From NVTR01 sp965237505 (GTDB lineage Bacteria > Pseudomonadota > Alphaproteobacteria > Rhodobacterales > Rhodobacteraceae), in the NCBI GenBank assembly GCA_965237505.1, contig CBDEFR010000009.1, forward strand, positions 1,302,001-1,366,000: a stretch of 64,000 nucleotides of DNA. Direction: 5' to 3'. The notes below the pieces were generated by a model that was given only the letters and a program-made list of their open reading frames with translations, was not told the DNA's origin and made no database searches. Shown piece after piece: positions 28,033-36,686 of the stretch; within the stretch, counting starts at the first letter, position 1; each line of letters begins with the position of its first letter. A program made the position numbers and the translations under genes.

Positions 28033-28356
28033 TTACGCGACTCCTCCGCCCATTTTGAACAGCGGCGTAACATTGATACCAGCGGATTTTTTAGGAATTT
28101 CATACCACAGGTCGTACTGAACCTGCATCGCCAACCAATAACGCGCGCCGGTCTGCAGCGCCTTGCCAAGCCAGATGGCCATGTCCTGACTCACGCTCTT
28201 GTGGCCGTTGATAAGCTCGGACAGCCCAGCGCGTTTTATCCCGAGATGGCGCGCGAAATCACTGACCGTCATGTCCAGTTCCGGCAGCACATCCTGCTTC
28301 AGAATTGTGCCCGGATGTGGCGGCGCAAAACCAAGGCCAGTTTCGTTGTCAGTCAT
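28033..28356 (-). CDS. HigA-family antitoxin (XRE)
   Basis: 107 residues. It begins with a FAPPHPGTILKQDVLPELDM motif typical of HigA antitoxins, followed by an XRE helix-turn-helix (VSDFARHLGIKRAGLSELINGHKSVSQDMA, about residues 31-60) and the tail GKALQTGARYWLAMQVQYDLW. It represses its own operon and blocks the HigB toxin. Its start overlaps the toxin stop by a few bases, the usual toxin-first order. The partner toxin is broken at its 5' end, which leaves this as a probable orphan. Confidence 0.88.
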   Translation of the reverse strand: MTDNETGLGFAPPHPGTILKQDVLPELDMTVSDFARHLGIKRAGLSELINGHKSVSQDMAIWLGKALQTGARYWLAMQVQYDLWYEIPKKSAGINVTPLFKMGGGVA

Positions 28357-28578
28357 GATAATCCTCCAAGTCCACGTCGTAGGGGCCGGTGTTGTCCCAC
28401 TTGTATGTCAAGCGCCAATTGGGCGAAACGCGCAGCGAGAACGTACCTTTTCGGTTTCCGGCCAGTTCATGGCACCGGTAAAATGTCAGTTCATTGGGCG
28501 AGGTAATCACATTGAGCGACGCAAGCATACGTTCCAATTTTTCCTGCCAACGAGAGTCAATTCTTGTTTGCTTTCCCG
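28349..28578 (-). pseudogene. HigB/RelE-family toxin, 5' end removed by IS4
   Basis: The frame reads GKQTRIDSRWQEKLERML, ASLNVITSPNELTFYRCHEL, AGNRKGTFSLRVSPNWRLTY and DVDLEDYHD. This matches the HigB fold, including the SV..NWRLTYKW core and the DVDxxDYH ending. The first 15-20 residues of a normal protein of about 92 residues are missing. Upstream the sequence becomes the IS4 terminal repeat (CTTACCACCCTTCAA, reverse), which adds an in-frame TAA. An internal ATG would give 62 residues, probably inactive. Confidence 0.75.
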
Positions 28579-29457
28579 CTTACCACCCTTCAAAAAATCC
28601 AAACTTGCCATAATTTAGGGATTTTCTCATATCCTATGAAGCATCTGCGCAGGAACCGCAGGCCCTGTTTGAAGAGGGAGCAGAGTGATCTTCGGGTTTT
28701 GCGAATCGCCTTTTTTCGCCGCTTTCGGAGACTATTTGTTCATCTGCTGCGCCCGTTGAAACCGCCCAGTACATGGCTATTGCCATGACAAGGATAAGCC
28801 TTTCCAGTCGGTATGGCTTTTTGATTTGGCTTTGCGCGATGCCAAATCCACGGGTCTTGAAGTCCGAGAACATAGCTTCAATACCCCATCGCATTCCATA
28901 ATCGAGAACCGTGTATTGTGAAGGCTTTGCATTCATAGCGATGATCCAGGGCTCAGGGTGACCATCGTCGTGCAATACTCCGATATTCGTAAACACACCT
29001 GATCCATAAAGTTCCGCGTTTATAAGCCCTTGCGGCATCAGCTCCCGGATTTCAATGCAAGACAGCTCGCCACCTTGGTGCTGCAAAGTCAGGTTGCCCT
29101 TCAGGCGAATACGATATCCCCAACCAGCGTCCTGACACCAATGGATTAACCTTTCTGTGCCATAAAATCGATCACCCGTTAACATGACATCAGCCCCTTC
29201 AGGCATCCAATCCTGAATGCTGTCCAGTAACTCTTTTTGGAGAGAAAACCCAATATTGCCTTTTGTCTTGCGCACGCGCCAAGCCACAGGCAAGGCGCGA
29301 TCACGCATGCGCACTGACAGCATCAAGACTTCATGTCCGTCATTGATATGGCTTTGATCCATCATCAAAACGATGGTCTCTCCGTTGGAGGCCAAACGGG
29401 TGAATACATCTCCAGCATAGGCCTGCATGATTTCCGCGCAATCAATGTGGGAATTGC

Positions 29458-30861
29458 TGTCGGTAACACGCGATATGTCCGGTTTATGTACCAGATGATC
29501 TGTCCGGTTTTAGAACGCCTCCAAGCCATGGAGGGAGGCGATGCGTCGGACGGAGCAGGTACAGGGACTGAGATTGATGAAGTTCGAGGAGGTTTACGGG
29601 TGCACCCATCGGGGTGGCTTGAGCCAGGCGGAGGCGGCGGAGGTTCTGGGTGTCTCGGAGCGCACCTTCCGGCGCTGGCGCGACCGCTACGAGGCGGAGG
29701 GAGCCGACGGTCTCTACGACCGCCGCCTGGGCCGCCTCTCGGCGCGGCGCGCGCCGGTGGACGAGGTGGCGCGGGTGCTGGAGTTGTTCGACACCCGCTA
29801 CTGGGACTTCACGGCCAAGCACTTCCACGAGAAGCTGGTGGCCGATCACGGCTTCAAGCGCAGCTACAACTGGCTGCGGCTGAGCTTGCAAGCCCATGGG
29901 CGCAGGCGCGCGGCGCCCAGGCGTGGGGCGCACCGGCGCAAGCGGCCGCGCCGTGCCTTGCCCGGCATGATGTTGCACCAGGACGGCTCGAGCCACGAGT
30001 GGGTCCCCGGTCGATGGTGGGACCTGATCGTCACCATGGACGATGCGACCAGCGATATCTACTCGGCCTTCTTCGTCGCCGAAGAGGGCACCATGTCGAG
30101 CTTCCAGGGGGTGTCCGAGGCGATCCGGGCCAAGGGCCTGTTCTGCTCGCTCTACGCCGACCGCGCCAGCCACTACTGGAACACGCCCGAGGCCGGCGGC
30201 AAGGTGGACAAGGACACCCCGACCCAGGTCGGCCGCGCCCTGGCGCAGCTCGGCATCGAGCTGATCCCGGCCTACTCGCCCGAGGCAAGGGGGCGCTCGG
30301 AGCGCATGTTCGGCACCTTGCAGAAGCGCCTGCCCCAGGAACTCAGGCTCGCCGGCATCACCGACATGGTCGAGGCCAACCGCTTCCTCAAGGAGGTCTT
30401 CCTGCCACAACACAACGCCCGCTTCGCGACCCCGGCCGAGGACCGGGGCACCGCCTTCGTCCCCTTCACCGGCGCGCTCGACGACATCCTGTGCATCTAC
30501 GAGGAACGCACCGTCTCAAACGACAACACGGTGCGCTACAAGCGCCTGGCACTTCAGATCCCCGCCGGCCGCCACCGCCGCCATTACGTCAAGGCCAGGG
30601 TCCGCGTCCACGAATACCCCGACGGCACAATGGCCGTCTTCCATGGACCGCGATGTCTGGCGCGATACCACGCCGATGGCCAACCGATCGACAGCCAAAC
30701 CCGCGAGGCCGCGTGACCCGCTTCGACGCGACCGACCGGCGCCCTGTGGACAAGTGGACAGCCGCTCCGCGACCGACCACTTCCCCACAGGGCCAGAAAC
30801 CGCAACAGAAGCGGTCAACTCATATGGTACATAAACCGGTCAACTCAGAATGTTCTCGACA
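29458..30861 (+). mobile_element. ISNCY-family (ISDol1-like) element, copy 1
   Basis: A 1404-bp element with related ends (TGTCGGTAACACGCG... and TGTCGAGAACATTCT... inward, sharing GGTTTATGTACCA further in). It is inserted in the IS4 transposase gene. The flanking direct repeat TCAATGTGGGAATTGC is 16 bp, much longer than usual IS duplications. It is identical in length and protein to copy 2. Confidence 0.85.
29541..30716 (+). CDS. ISNCY-family transposase (copy 1)
   Basis: 391 residues. An N-terminal helix-turn-helix (GGLSQAEAAEVLGVSERTFRRW, residues 24-45) and a DRRLGRLSARRAP linker precede an rve-like DDE core: Asp in LIVTMDDATSDI (about 162), Asp in LYADRASHYW (about 205), Glu in YSPEARGRSERMFGTLQKR (about 245). 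The C-terminal domain ends CLARYHADGQPI. It appears intact and could mobilise both copies. The high GC content suggests recent arrival. Confidence 0.9.
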   Translation: MRRTEQVQGLRLMKFEEVYGCTHRGGLSQAEAAEVLGVSERTFRRWRDRYEAEGADGLYDRRLGRLSARRAPVDEVARVLELFDTRYWDFTAKHFHEKLVADHGFKRSYNWLRLSLQAHGRRRAAPRRGAHRRKRPRRALPGMMLHQDGSSHEWVPGRWWDLIVTMDDATSDIYSAFFVAEEGTMSSFQGVSEAIRAKGLFCSLYADRASHYWNTPEAGGKVDKDTPTQVGRALAQLGIELIPAYSPEARGRSERMFGTLQKRLPQELRLAGITDMVEANRFLKEVFLPQHNARFATPAEDRGTAFVPFTGALDDILCIYEERTVSNDNTVRYKRLALQIPAGRHRRHYVKARVRVHEYPDGTMAVFHGPRCLARYHADGQPIDSQTREAA

Positions 30862-31188
30862 TCAATGTGGGAATTGCTCAAAACACGGGAAACATACTGG
30901 TACCGATGATCTTTTGTGCCAATGTGACGCGGTAAAGCCGCCGATAATTCCATCAAATTCGCACTTCGCACATCAAGAACGATGCTCGAAAGCAGTGTAA
31001 GGCCTTCGCAGCGGGATTTATGAAACTTTGGAAGCCGCTCTATAAAATCAGCCTTGATAGCTTCGTTTACCCCAGAAAAACCCAATGAAACAACCATACA
31101 ACATCTCCAATTCTATAACAGGAGACTCCTTGAATCACAGCATGTGGACAGATGGCAAGGTTAATTCGCTAAATTGAAGGGTGGTAAG

Positions 31189-31356
31189 TGCGCATTCTGA
31201 GGAATCCTTTTCGTTGGTTCTTTGTGGTCCGGACAGCCTCTGCAAGCGTGCCCTTGATGCTTCAATGTCTATCAGCGGCGTATCGAACGCAACCTTTCGA
31301 AAGGATCTCGCAGAGACCATAGCAATGTCAACTGCGACATATGTATCCTCAGCCAC
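31189..31356 (-). pseudogene. Unknown gene start truncated by IS4
   Basis: A GTG at 31356 opens (V/M)AEDTYVAVDIAMVSARSFR, KVAFDTPLIDIEASRARLQR, LSGPQRTNEKDSSECA before the IS4 end at 31188. It overlaps the stop of the frame reconstructed from 36552 (see findings), implying an operon of two genes. No family recognised. Confidence 0.35.
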
Positions 31357-31389
31357 ACTTCACACGTGTCAACGCCGGAGTAAAAGTAC

Positions 31390-32793
31390 TGTCGGTAACA
31401 CGCGATATGTCCGGTTTATGTACCAGATGATCTGTCCGGTTTTAGAACGCCTCCAAGCCATGGAGGGAGGCGATGCGTCGGACGGAGCAGGTACAGGGAC
31501 TGAGATTGATGAAGTTCGAGGAGGTTTACGGGTGCACCCATCGGGGTGGCTTGAGCCAGGCGGAGGCGGCGGAGGTTCTGGGTGTCTCGGAGCGCACCTT
31601 CCGGCGCTGGCGCGACCGCTACGAGGCGGAGGGAGCCGACGGTCTCTACGACCGCCGCCTGGGCCGCCTCTCGGCGCGGCGCGCGCCGGTGGACGAGGTG
31701 GCGCGGGTGCTGGAGTTGTTCGACACCCGCTACTGGGACTTCACGGCCAAGCACTTCCACGAGAAGCTGGTGGCCGATCACGGCTTCAAGCGCAGCTACA
31801 ACTGGCTGCGGCTGAGCTTGCAAGCCCATGGGCGCAGGCGCGCGGCGCCCAGGCGTGGGGCGCACCGGCGCAAGCGGCCGCGCCGTGCCTTGCCCGGCAT
31901 GATGTTGCACCAGGACGGCTCGAGCCACGAGTGGGTCCCCGGTCGATGGTGGGACCTGATCGTCACCATGGACGATGCGACCAGCGATATCTACTCGGCC
32001 TTCTTCGTCGCCGAAGAGGGCACCATGTCGAGCTTCCAGGGGGTGTCCGAGGCGATCCGGGCCAAGGGCCTGTTCTGCTCGCTCTACGCCGACCGCGCCA
32101 GCCACTACTGGAACACGCCCGAGGCCGGCGGCAAGGTGGACAAGGACACCCCGACCCAGGTCGGCCGCGCCCTGGCGCAGCTCGGCATCGAGCTGATCCC
32201 GGCCTACTCGCCCGAGGCAAGGGGGCGCTCGGAGCGCATGTTCGGCACCTTGCAGAAGCGCCTGCCCCAGGAACTCAGGCTCGCCGGCATCACCGACATG
32301 GTCGAGGCCAACCGCTTCCTCAAGGAGGTCTTCCTGCCACAACACAACGCCCGCTTCGCGACCCCGGCCGAGGACCGGGGCACCGCCTTCGTCCCCTTCA
32401 CCGGCGCGCTCGACGACATCCTGTGCATCTACGAGGAACGCACCGTCTCAAACGACAACACGGTGCGCTACAAGCGCCTGGCACTTCAGATCCCCGCCGG
32501 CCGCCACCGCCGCCATTACGTCAAGGCCAGGGTCCGCGTCCACGAATACCCCGACGGCACAATGGCCGTCTTCCATGGACCGCGATGTCTGGCGCGATAC
32601 CACGCCGATGGCCAACCGATCGACAGCCAAACCCGCGAGGCCGCGTGACCCGCTTCGACGCGACCGACCGGCGCCCTGTGGACAAGTGGACAGCCGCTCC
32701 GCGACCGACCACTTCCCCACAGGGCCAGAAACCGCAACAGAAGCGGTCAACTCATATGGTACATAAACCGGTCAACTCAGAATGTTCTCGACA
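31390..32793 (+). mobile_element. ISNCY-family (ISDol1-like) element, copy 2
   Basis: A 1404-bp twin of copy 1, inserted in the terminal-repeat zone of the IS21 element. Its direct repeat CGCCGGAGTAAAAGTAC is 17 bp. The two copies lie in the same orientation only 528 bp apart, so homologous recombination between them could delete the intervening DNA. Confidence 0.87.
31473..32648 (+). CDS. ISNCY-family transposase (copy 2)
   Basis: A 391-residue protein identical to that of copy 1: helix-turn-helix GGLSQAEAAEVLGVSERTFR and DDE core residues in TMDDATSD, LYADRASHYW and SPEARGRSERMFG. Identity implies a recent duplication. Confidence 0.9.
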   Translation: MRRTEQVQGLRLMKFEEVYGCTHRGGLSQAEAAEVLGVSERTFRRWRDRYEAEGADGLYDRRLGRLSARRAPVDEVARVLELFDTRYWDFTAKHFHEKLVADHGFKRSYNWLRLSLQAHGRRRAAPRRGAHRRKRPRRALPGMMLHQDGSSHEWVPGRWWDLIVTMDDATSDIYSAFFVAEEGTMSSFQGVSEAIRAKGLFCSLYADRASHYWNTPEAGGKVDKDTPTQVGRALAQLGIELIPAYSPEARGRSERMFGTLQKRLPQELRLAGITDMVEANRFLKEVFLPQHNARFATPAEDRGTAFVPFTGALDDILCIYEERTVSNDNTVRYKRLALQIPAGRHRRHYVKARVRVHEYPDGTMAVFHGPRCLARYHADGQPIDSQTREAA

Positions 32794-32983
32794 CGCCGGA
32801 GTAAAAGTACACCACTGGCCGGCGTAAAAATGCACCACTTGATGCGATTCAGCCCAGCGTTGGCGGTTGTCCCGGTAGTCCAGAGGAGGGACCCGCGCTG
32901 CTTCGTGTAGCGCTTGCGTTACTCGAAGCGAAGCAGCGTGGGAGGTGCCTGTGGGCCCACCGGGTCAACCATGGGCTGGGTTG

Positions 32984-33748
32984 TCAGGTTTTTGGGGGTT
33001 TCCGCCGTTTTTGGCTCTGGTTGAGACGGTAGCTGTCGCCGTTCATCTCCAGGATATGAACGTGGTGTGTGAGCCGGTCCAGCAACGCCCCAGTCAGGCG
33101 CTCGGAACCGAACACCTCGGTTCACTCATCGAACGGTAGATTGGAGGTCACCAGGGTGGAGCCGCCTTCGTAACGTTGGCTGAACACCTCGAACAACAAC
33201 TCGGCCCCGGTTTTGCCAAGCGGCACGAAGCCGAGCTCATCGATGATCAGCAGCTTGTATTTTGCTAACTGCTTCTGGAACCGCAACAGGCGCTTCTCGT
33301 CCCTGGCCTCGATGAGCTCGTGGACCAAAGCCGCCGCCGTGATAAAGCCGACGGTGAGGCCTTTCTGACAAGCCGCCAGACCGAGGCCGAGGGCGATATG
33401 GGTTTTGCCGGTGCCGCTATTGCCAAGTGCGATGACGTTTTCACGACGCTCGATGTATTCACAACGCGCCAGTTCCAGAACCATCATCTTGTTGAGCGAT
33501 GGCATGGCTTTGAAGTCGAAGCTGTCCAGGCTTTTGACGGCGGGGAACCTGGCCATCCTGATCCGCCGCTCGACCATGCGGCGTTCCCAATCAATCAACT
33601 CCAGTTCGGTCAGGCGAACAAGGTAACGCACATGATCGACGCCCTCGGCAGCGCATTGGCGGGCCTGCTTGTCGTATTCCCGTAGGAAGGTCGGCAGCTT
33701 GAGGGCCTTCAGATGATGGGCCAGCAAGAGCTGTGGCGTATCGCTCAT
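32984..33748 (-). pseudogene. istB: IS21 helper protein IstB, internal TGA
   Basis: The ATG at 33748 overlaps the istA stop (ATGA). The AAA+ ATPase has Walker A GNSGTGKTHIALGLG (about 106), Walker B LLIIDELGFVPL (about 168) and VTSNLPFDE (about 200). At 33122-33124 a TGA replaces the expected Trp of SNLPFxEW. The frame continues perfectly as TEVFGSERLTGALLDRLTHH, VHILEMNGDSYRLNQS to a second stop at 32984. One point mutation therefore removes about 46 residues, including the sensor/arginine-finger region. Confidence 0.85.
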
Positions 33749-35244
33749 GGCGCTGCCCCCTTCAGGAGCCCCATGTACGAGCGCGCCGAGGTTGTTGCCA
33801 CCTCGGCGCGCGGCAGATAGGGATGGGCCAGCAGGTTCAAGCGTGGCGGCCGCTTCTCGATCCGGCACAGCACCAGGTGCTTGACCGCATCGAAGCCGAT
33901 CACGCCGCGCTCCAGCGCCTCCGATATGGCGGCTCGAACATCGTCGAGGGAGAAGCTCTCGATTAGCCGCAGCACCTGGACGTATTCGCGCTTCCCGGCT
34001 TTGCCCATCCGCGCTTCAAGTAGGCGGCGGAGATCGCCGAACACCGGCGGCAACAGCCAGCCGGCCAAGGGAGCCGCCTGATCCAGCGCGTTGGTCTTTT
34101 GCTCCAGCAAGGACAGATAGTGCAGCGGATCGAAGACGAAGTCCTCTTGCTCGTATGAACGCGGGTGCCTGGCAATCACCTCTGCGGCGCAACTGATGAC
34201 CACCTCGTGGACATAGCCGCGGACCAGCACCTCGCAATGGCCGAACCGTGTGGGGACGGAGTAATCGGTGCCGCGATAGCGCACCAGCGACAGCGAACTG
34301 ACCCGCCCCGGGCGCTTGTCGCAGGCGTCGTAGGCGATTGCGGGAAGGCGCTGAAGAACCGCACGATCCCGTTCCAGGCGTTCGCCGACCGTCTGGTCGT
34401 GGCCACGCAGTTGTTCCGCCCATCGCTTGGCGCAGCAGGCTTCAAGATGCGTGTTGAGATCATCGAAGTTCCGGAACCTTGGCATCGGCACCAGGAAGTT
34501 CCGGCGGCAATAGCCGACGATCCCCTCGACCTTGCCCTTGTCGTTCCCCTTGCCGGGGCGGCCAAAGCGGTCCGCGAACAGGTAATGGGATCGTAACTCG
34601 CTGAACACACGTGTCCGCTGACGCTTGCCGTCACCGAGGATGCGGGCCACCGCAATCCTGGTGTTGTCATAAAGGATCGAGCGCGGCACACCGCCGAAGA
34701 AGGAGAACCCCGAGACATGGCCGTCACAGAAGGCCTCCGTGGTCTCCCCCGGATAGGCCTTCACAAAGCAGGCGTCCGAGTGGGGTAGGCTCATCGCCAG
34801 GAAGTGGATCTTGCGTTCCACGCCGCCGATGACGGCCAGGGCCTCGCCAAAATCAACCTGGGCGTGGCCGGGAGGATGCGTCAGCGTAACAAACATCTCC
34901 CGCCGGTGCTGTCGGACACCGCAGATGTAGTCCTTCACAATGGTGATCTTGCCCGTAAAGCCGTACTCATCACGCCGCCGCTCGAATATCCGCTTCGATG
35001 TGTGACGGTGCGTCTTCGGACGATCCTTATCCTCTTCCAGAATACGGTCGATAATACCGATGAACGGATCGAGCTTCGGGCGGACCGGAGGCCGCGTCCG
35101 GACATAACCCGGTGGCACCGAATAGCTCAACATCTTCCTGACCGTGCGCGGGTCGATCCCAAAACAACGAGCCGCTTCGCGTTGGCTCAGACCCTCAATC
35201 ATTACCGCGTGGCGAACCCGCCCATACAGTTCCACTCGCTTCAT
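33745..35244 (-). CDS. istA: IS21 transposase IstA
   Basis: 499 residues. An N-terminal HTH (GLSQREAARCFGIDPRTVRKML, residues 18-39) is followed by the rve catalytic core: Asp in GHAQVDFGEALAV (about 130), Asp in SILYDNTRIAVA (about 190), Glu in NDKGKVEGIVGYCRRNF (about 240). A basic C-terminal domain ends the protein. It is complete and overlaps istB at its stop. Confidence 0.92.
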   Translation of the reverse strand: MKRVELYGRVRHAVMIEGLSQREAARCFGIDPRTVRKMLSYSVPPGYVRTRPPVRPKLDPFIGIIDRILEEDKDRPKTHRHTSKRIFERRRDEYGFTGKITIVKDYICGVRQHRREMFVTLTHPPGHAQVDFGEALAVIGGVERKIHFLAMSLPHSDACFVKAYPGETTEAFCDGHVSGFSFFGGVPRSILYDNTRIAVARILGDGKRQRTRVFSELRSHYLFADRFGRPGKGNDKGKVEGIVGYCRRNFLVPMPRFRNFDDLNTHLEACCAKRWAEQLRGHDQTVGERLERDRAVLQRLPAIAYDACDKRPGRVSSLSLVRYRGTDYSVPTRFGHCEVLVRGYVHEVVISCAAEVIARHPRSYEQEDFVFDPLHYLSLLEQKTNALDQAAPLAGWLLPPVFGDLRRLLEARMGKAGKREYVQVLRLIESFSLDDVRAAISEALERGVIGFDAVKHLVLCRIEKRPPRLNLLAHPYLPRAEVATTSARSYMGLLKGAAP

Positions 35245-35419
35245 CCCCCACCCTTCGCTCCAAAATGCAAAGGGCTATCGCTGACGGAATTTTGCTCCGG
35301 CGCAACCAGACTCTCCGGCCGCTTCAGTGAGGGATTATTGCTCCGGCGTTCTTACACACGCCCGGATAAGACATCAAAAATCTTAATCGCTGCAGCTTGG
35401 TTTCGGACGAAAATCCTTA

Positions 35420-36350
35420 GTGTCTGATCCAAAACTAATTGAGTGATTTCAGCGAGTTGTGATTCAATCGGATTGATAAGATTCGAGGGAGATCACAATG
35501 GCCTGGACGGAAACCACTCGCGCCCGATATGAACGGCATTCGGGACGCTATGCAAGCGATTTAACTGATCAGGAATGGGGTTTGATCGCGCCATTCCTGC
35601 CGCCGCCTAAAACAACTGGTCGTCCGCGCAGCACGGCGATGCGCGATGTTCTGGATGCCATTTTGTACATCGCCAGCGCCGGGTGTGCGTGGCGTATGCT
35701 GCCCAATGATTTCCCGCCAGTGTCCACCGTGCGCTACTATTTCTATGGCTGGCGCAACGATGGCATCTTTGAAGTGATCAGCCATTTTCTGGTGGCGACG
35801 GCGCGCGAGTTTCATGGCAAGAAGCCCGGCCCCACCGCTGGTGTGATTGATAGCCAGACCATAAAAACAACGGAAAGCGGTGGCATTTCGGGCTATGACG
35901 CGGGCAAGAAAACCAAGGGCCGCAAGCGCCACATTGTCACCGACACGCTCGGGTTTATGGTGGGTTGGTCGTGCATAGCGCCGGTATTCAAGACCGTGAT
36001 GGCGCACCGGAAGTGTTGAAATCCATCCGGTATTCCCATCCAAACTTGCGCCATATCTTTGCGGATGGCGGTTATGCCGGACCAAAGCTGCGCGACGCTC
36101 TTGAAGGCATCGGTGACTGGACAATCCAGATCGTCAAGCGCTTCGACACTGCGGAAGGCTTCGAAGTCATTCCCAGAAGATGGGTCGTCGAGCGCACCTT
36201 CGCATGGCTCAACCGCTGCCGGCGATTGGCCAAAGATTGGGAAAAATCCATCGCAAGTTCACAGGCATGGATACTCGTTGCACATATCAGAACCCTCACG
36301 CGTAAAATTGCAAGGCATTGTAATCATGCGTAGAGTTTTGAATCAGACAC
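35420..36350 (+). mobile_element. IS5-family element with frameshift
   Basis: 931 bp, one base shorter than the intact copy, with ends GTGTCTGATCCAAAAC and the inverse. TTA flanks both sides (35417-35419, 36351-36353). It is inserted in the same unknown open frame that the IS21 interrupts further left. Confidence 0.92.
35498..36333 (+). pseudogene. IS5-family transposase, 1-bp deletion
   Basis: The frame is identical to the intact copy up to DTLGFMVG. One T is missing in GGTTTATGGT(T)GGGTTGG near 35960, so the first frame ends at 36019. The C-terminal half (VVHSAGIQDRDGAPEVLKSI to KIARHCNHA) continues in another frame to 36333. Not functional without frameshifting. Confidence 0.9.
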
Positions 36351-36353
36351 TTA

Positions 36354-36552
36354 GACTTTTGTCTGAGTCCCACAATTTCGCTGAAAGTCTGCTCATGGCG
36401 CGTAACCTGTTAACATCCCAATAACGCAGCGTGCGCCCGACGAAAATCATGCCTCGCCCCATTGGCGGCTTGGATTGCCCCCGGATAACCCCGAAAATCC
36501 TGTTTAAAGACTTTAAACACGGCCTCTTCAAATCATTAAACTCTTTAAACAT
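36354..36552 (-). pseudogene. Unknown ORF start truncated by IS5
   Basis: The ATG at 36552 opens MFKEFNDLKRPCLKSLNRIF, GVIRGQSKPPMGRGMIFVGR, TLRYWDVNRLRAMSRLSAKL, WDSDKSL and reaches the IS5 end. After removing IS5 and IS21 it continues RIFVRNQAAAIKIFDVLSGR, VKCG, stop. I do not recognise the family. The rest of 36553-36686 shows no gene. Confidence 0.4.
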
Positions 36553-36686
36553 TGCGGCTCAAATCCGCGAATCCCGCCGGATTTGAACAGCTGTACCGGC
36601 GAACTCATGTCACTTTCTGCCCTCCGGATGCCCGTGCCCCGACGGTGATGGGATGGACTTTTGTACATACCGGTTCGGGCCGGCGA

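Larger units (their letters stand above)
28634..31097 (-). pseudogene. IS4-family transposase, split by ISNCY
   Basis: The N-terminal part (31097 to 30862: RCEGLTLLSSIVLDVRSANL, LPRHIGTKDHRYQYVSRVLS) joins, after removal of the insert, to AEIMQAYAGDVFTRLA, LMMDQSHIND (first Asp), LTGDRFYGTERL (second Asp) and YGMRWGIEAMFSDFKTRGF (Y-(2)-R-(3)-E-(6)-K motif of IS4). The splice NSHID|CAEIM is in frame. It was intact before ISNCY landed. Confidence 0.85.
28579..31188 (-). mobile_element. IS4-family element interrupted by ISNCY
   Basis: Inverted ends CTTACCACCCTTCAA with a second matching block CTTGCCAT about 10-15 bp further in mark the element at 28579 and 31188. Removing the ISNCY copy (29458-30861) and one duplication leaves about 1190 bp, normal for IS4. 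The outer flanks do not match, so DNA on one side was rearranged after insertion. Confidence 0.75.
31367..35356 (-). mobile_element. IS21-family element interrupted by ISNCY
   Basis: The ends share a CGCCGGAG block just inside TGTCAA / TGTAAG, repeated further in (GGCCGGCG, GCGCCGGAG) as the multiple transposase sites typical of IS21. CACG flanks both sides (31363-31366, 35357-35360), a 4-bp duplication. ISNCY copy 2 sits between the left terminal repeat and istB. Net length is about 2.57 kb. istA is intact; istB carries a stop. Confidence 0.85.

Noticed and set aside
28349..28611. ATG at 28611 as the higB start.
   Set aside because: It lies in the IS4 terminal repeat and is out of frame with the HigB homology.
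29333..31000. A 555-codon plus-strand frame across ISNCY copy 1 (and its twin in copy 2).
   Set aside because: It is the +1 shadow of the ISNCY transposase: low-complexity Gly/Arg/Pro translation, crossing the IS boundaries.
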